In this document: one piece after another, positions 34,063-35,954 of the stretch
Position numbering within the stretch: the stretch's first letter is position 1
Layout: each line of letters starts with the position of its first letter
Origin: a bacterium
Lineage (GTDB): Bacteria > UBA9089 > JASEGY01
Length of the DNA: 35,954 nt
Assembly (NCBI GenBank): GCA_040753085.1
Contig: JBFMHI010000015.1
Coordinates: 1-35,954, forward strand
Direction of reading: 5' to 3'
The notes under the pieces: model-generated
Databases searched by the model: none
What the model saw: the letters and a program-made list of their open reading frames with translations, nothing else
What the model was told of the DNA's origin: nothing
Position numbers and translations under genes: made by a program

Positions 34063-35394
34063 TGTCAAGAGGAGAAGAATAACCAGACCAAGACCTCCCA
34101 GAACGGCTGTCTTGTTTCCCCCTTTGGTCTCTGAGATTTCTTCTTTCGGTGAAATAGAAGGCGGTTCCTTTGGTGGCTTTTCTTCGACCTGGGGAGGAGG
34201 GATAACTTCAGCTTCGGCTATCTTGGGAGGAAGTGAGGTTTCTTCTTCTTGCTTTTCTTTGACCTGAGAAAGAGAGGTAACTTCAGTTATCTCAGGAGGA
34301 GAAGCCATCTTCGGCAGGTACCAATCTCCGGCAGGCTCAAGTCTCAGCCTATAAGTCTTGCCTTGTTTCAGAACGAGGCTGGGTAGAATACCCTTCATTC
34401 TTTCGGTGCAAGGGGGGAAATAGTAGTCCGGCCAAAGAGGCTGGGGGGGCTCTCGATTATCGGCGAATTTGAGGTCGAACTCCGGATGGAGAGGAATGGA
34501 ATCACCATTTTCATAAAGAACTAACTGGAAAGAAGATTGATCCGCTTTGGCGATCTCAATCGGACAGATATCAAAAAAACAGATATGTTTTCCCACCGGG
34601 AGGTGGAAGGATTTTTCGGTGAGAGCAGGACTGGCTGCTTCCCGGACGAATTCGATTTCAGGACCAGAAGGAAAAAAATAGAAAAGAAAATCCTCGGAGG
34701 AGGCGGGAGAATTTGATTCCTTGAAAAATTCTAATTTAGGGTAAAACCGGAAATAGTCCTTTAAAACTTCATCTATTTCAAAAGAAAAAGGCAGACTGCC
34801 TGTCCCTAAGCTCTCTTTTTCCCTTTCCAGACCATTTTGAGCCTGGGCGGCAATTTCTTTTATCTGTTCCGGCGGCTCCTCAATTAAACTAAGACGATCA
34901 AGCCCCAGGCGTTCTCCCTCAGCAAAAACCTGAAGGGCCTTTTCAAAAGAACCCATCTCGAGTAAGGTTTCTGCCTTGCGAAAGTAAGCATCAACCAGAT
35001 CAGGATTAAAATTTATCGCTTCCGAGAAGGCCATTTCAGCAAACTCCAGATTTTTAGCGGCTCTAATTCCCAGAATTTCATCCAGATATTGGAAATCTAA
35101 ATAAGATGAAGCGTTAAATTCATCCTTAAGAATGTAAAGAAAATAAGTTAAAGGAACCCTGTTCTGGTAAAATCTTTTCCTTAACTCATGAGCGGTAATC
35201 TTATTTAAAAGGAAGGTCTGAGTAAGGATGGCCTTTCCTTCTTTAATGTAGAACTCCCCTCTTCTTAAGGCTCTTTCTCCCAGGTTGTACCACTTGAGGG
35301 CATTTTTTTCATCTACTTGTTGCGCTGAGGAGAAGAAAGGGGTAGAGATCAGAAAGATTGAAGATAGTAAAAAGATGGAAGATAAACGTTTCAT
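34054..35394 (-). CDS. Exported TPR-containing protein with C-terminal membrane helix
   Basis: 446 residues from ATG 35394. Signal peptide (1-24, RLSSIFLLSSIFLISTPFF then SSAQQ). A TPR-like region at about 110-180 (AEMAFSEAINFNPDLVDAYFRKAETLLEMG and FEKALQVFAEGERLGLD). The middle is beta-rich and unrecognised (EFDLKFADNREPPQPLWPDY). A proline/glutamate-rich linker (about 375-425) precedes a final membrane helix AVLGGLGLVILLLLTLR. So a periplasmic domain is probably tethered at its C-terminus. The frame is open upstream through the whole heptamer array to 35844, but the signal peptide marks 35394 as the true start. No ribosome binding site other than what the array provides. Function unknown. 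Confidence 0.8.
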   Translation of the reverse strand: MKRLSSIFLLSSIFLISTPFFSSAQQVDEKNALKWYNLGERALRRGEFYIKEGKAILTQTFLLNKITAHELRKRFYQNRVPLTYFLYILKDEFNASSYLDFQYLDEILGIRAAKNLEFAEMAFSEAINFNPDLVDAYFRKAETLLEMGSFEKALQVFAEGERLGLDRLSLIEEPPEQIKEIAAQAQNGLEREKESLGTGSLPFSFEIDEVLKDYFRFYPKLEFFKESNSPASSEDFLFYFFPSGPEIEFVREAASPALTEKSFHLPVGKHICFFDICPIEIAKADQSSFQLVLYENGDSIPLHPEFDLKFADNREPPQPLWPDYYFPPCTERMKGILPSLVLKQGKTYRLRLEPAGDWYLPKMASPPEITEVTSLSQVKEKQEEETSLPPKIAEAEVIPPPQVEEKPPKEPPSISPKEEISETKGGNKTAVLGGLGLVILLLLTLR

Positions 35395-35395
35395 A

Positions 35396-35860
35396 ATGCT
35401 CGATGCTCGATTCTCGACACTGGATGCTCGATTCTCGACACTGGATGCTCGATACTCGATGCTGGATACTCGATGCTGGATACTCGATGCTCGATGTTGG
35501 ATGCTCGATGCTCGATGCTCGATGCTGGATGCTCGATGCTGGATGCTCGATGCTGGATGCTCGATGTTGGATGCTCGATGCTGGATGCTCGATGCTTGAT
35601 GCTCGATGCTGGATGCTCGATGTTGGATGCTCGATGCTCGATACTCGATGCTCGATGCTGGATGCTCGATGTTTGATACTCGATGCTGGATGCTCGATGT
35701 TGGATGCTCGATGCTCGATGTTGGATGCTCGATGCTCGATGTTGGATGCTCGATGCTCGATGTTGGATGCTCGCTGCTTGATACTCGATGCTGGATGCTC
35801 GATGCTGGTAAAGGATTTAGTGTCCAGTATCGAGCATCGAGCATCGAGCATCGAGCATCG
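35396..35860. repeat. 59-unit heptamer array (ATGCTCG family) with inverted tail
   Basis: Exactly 59 units of 7 bp (35396-35808), mixing ATGCTCG, ATGCTGG, ATGTTGG, ATACTCG, ATTCTCG and ACACTGG. Then comes the apex TAAAGGATTTAGTGTCCAG and five inverted units (TATCGAG, CATCGAG...) to 35860. The apex matches that of the nuoD array at 10897-10915. All six frames are open because every frame reads the same heptapeptide cycle. The array starts one base from the TPR start codon. Confidence 0.95.
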
Positions 35861-35901
35861 AAATTATATCACAACGTAAAGCCTCTTTCAAGAAAAATAT
35901 T

Positions 35902-35929
35902 TAAAGATTTTAGTTTAATTGGTCGAAAT
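35902..35929 (+). promoter_or_regulatory. Possible sigma28-type promoter
   Basis: TAAAGATTT at 35902 and GTCGAAAT at 35922-35929, 16 bases apart (the class usually has 15), loosely match the TAAA / GCCGATAT pattern of flagellar sigma28 promoters. It lies about 20 bases ahead of the terminal start codon. The match is partial. Confidence 0.3.
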
Positions 35930-35939
35930 AGATAGTAAT

Positions 35940-35954
35940 GGGAGGGAACCATGG
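35940..35954 (+). other. Ribosome binding site and start codon of a gene leaving the window
   Basis: GGGAGGG at 35940-35946 is followed by ATG at 35951-35953, then the window ends. Only the start is visible, so the product is unknown. Confidence 0.6.

Noticed and set aside
35396-35860. Long open frames on both strands made of repeated heptapeptides (for example MLDARCS or SIEHRAS cycles), also at 10817-10936 and 20309-20593
   Set aside because: They arise because a 7 bp repeat without stop codons is open in all frames. They show no start context, domain or codon bias, and they overlap a clear signal-peptide start or an intergenic position.

Overview
The window is a piece of chromosome from an uncultured-type bacterium with moderate GC. 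It is dense with housekeeping genes but unusually rich in intergenic repeats. An exosortase-type C-terminus on a secreted protein, a complete 14-subunit complex I, and TPR and thrombospondin type 3 surface proteins suggest a diderm candidate-phylum lineage. I cannot name the phylum from sequence alone. No rRNA, tRNA, CRISPR array, phage or IS transposase gene was recognised.

Layout. 1-2172 is accessory: a 333 bp hairpin-rich repeat occurs twice (186-518 and 1799-2131, 4 mismatches) around a HigB/HigA-type toxin-antitoxin pair, an amber-interrupted small gene, and a MITE-like element. 2173-8283 is on the minus strand: a NeuB-family synthase, hypF, a broken small gene and ligA. A divergent promoter region (8284-8617) then leads into a plus-strand nuo operon (8618-25922) in the order A-B-C-D-E-F-G-I-H-J-K-L-M-N. 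All 14 subunits are present. Unrelated cargo sits inside the operon: a DUF5618-like gene between two near-identical MITE-like repeats (between nuoB and nuoC), a nucleotidyltransferase/HEPN pair (between nuoD and nuoE), and a tandem UspA protein (between nuoJ and nuoK). After nuoN come a secreted thrombospondin type 3 protein (minus), an alpha-glucan phosphorylase, a DnaC-like ATPase, an Asp23 protein, a VanZ-like protein and miaA (all plus), then a convergent TPR lipoprotein-like or membrane protein (minus). The last bases hold a ribosome binding site and start codon of a gene that runs off the window.

The most striking feature is a set of short tandem arrays that all have a 7 bp period but belong to at least six unrelated sequence families (ATGCTCG, GGCTGAA, ATTGCGG, CTGACCT, CACCGAT, TCTCCAC). 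Unit phase is kept exactly: 59 units at 35396-35808, 36 at 20293-20544, 13 at 20891-20981, 12 at 32516-32599 and 11 at 10820-10896. Several end in an inverted tail that would fold back on the array. Many sit next to a start codon (nuoD, the TPR gene, the VanZ gene, nuoK), and one interrupts miaA in frame. A 12 bp boundary word close to GTAACYRYTCAG marks one end of many arrays and both ends of unrelated dyad repeats. I infer a shared mechanism that spreads or maintains these elements. It resembles the heptanucleotide STRR sequences of filamentous cyanobacteria but has extra architecture.

Functionally the window couples respiration (complex I), glycogen or maltodextrin phosphorolysis, hydrogenase maturation (HypF, with no hydrogenase gene here), tRNA modification, DNA ligation and surface proteins.
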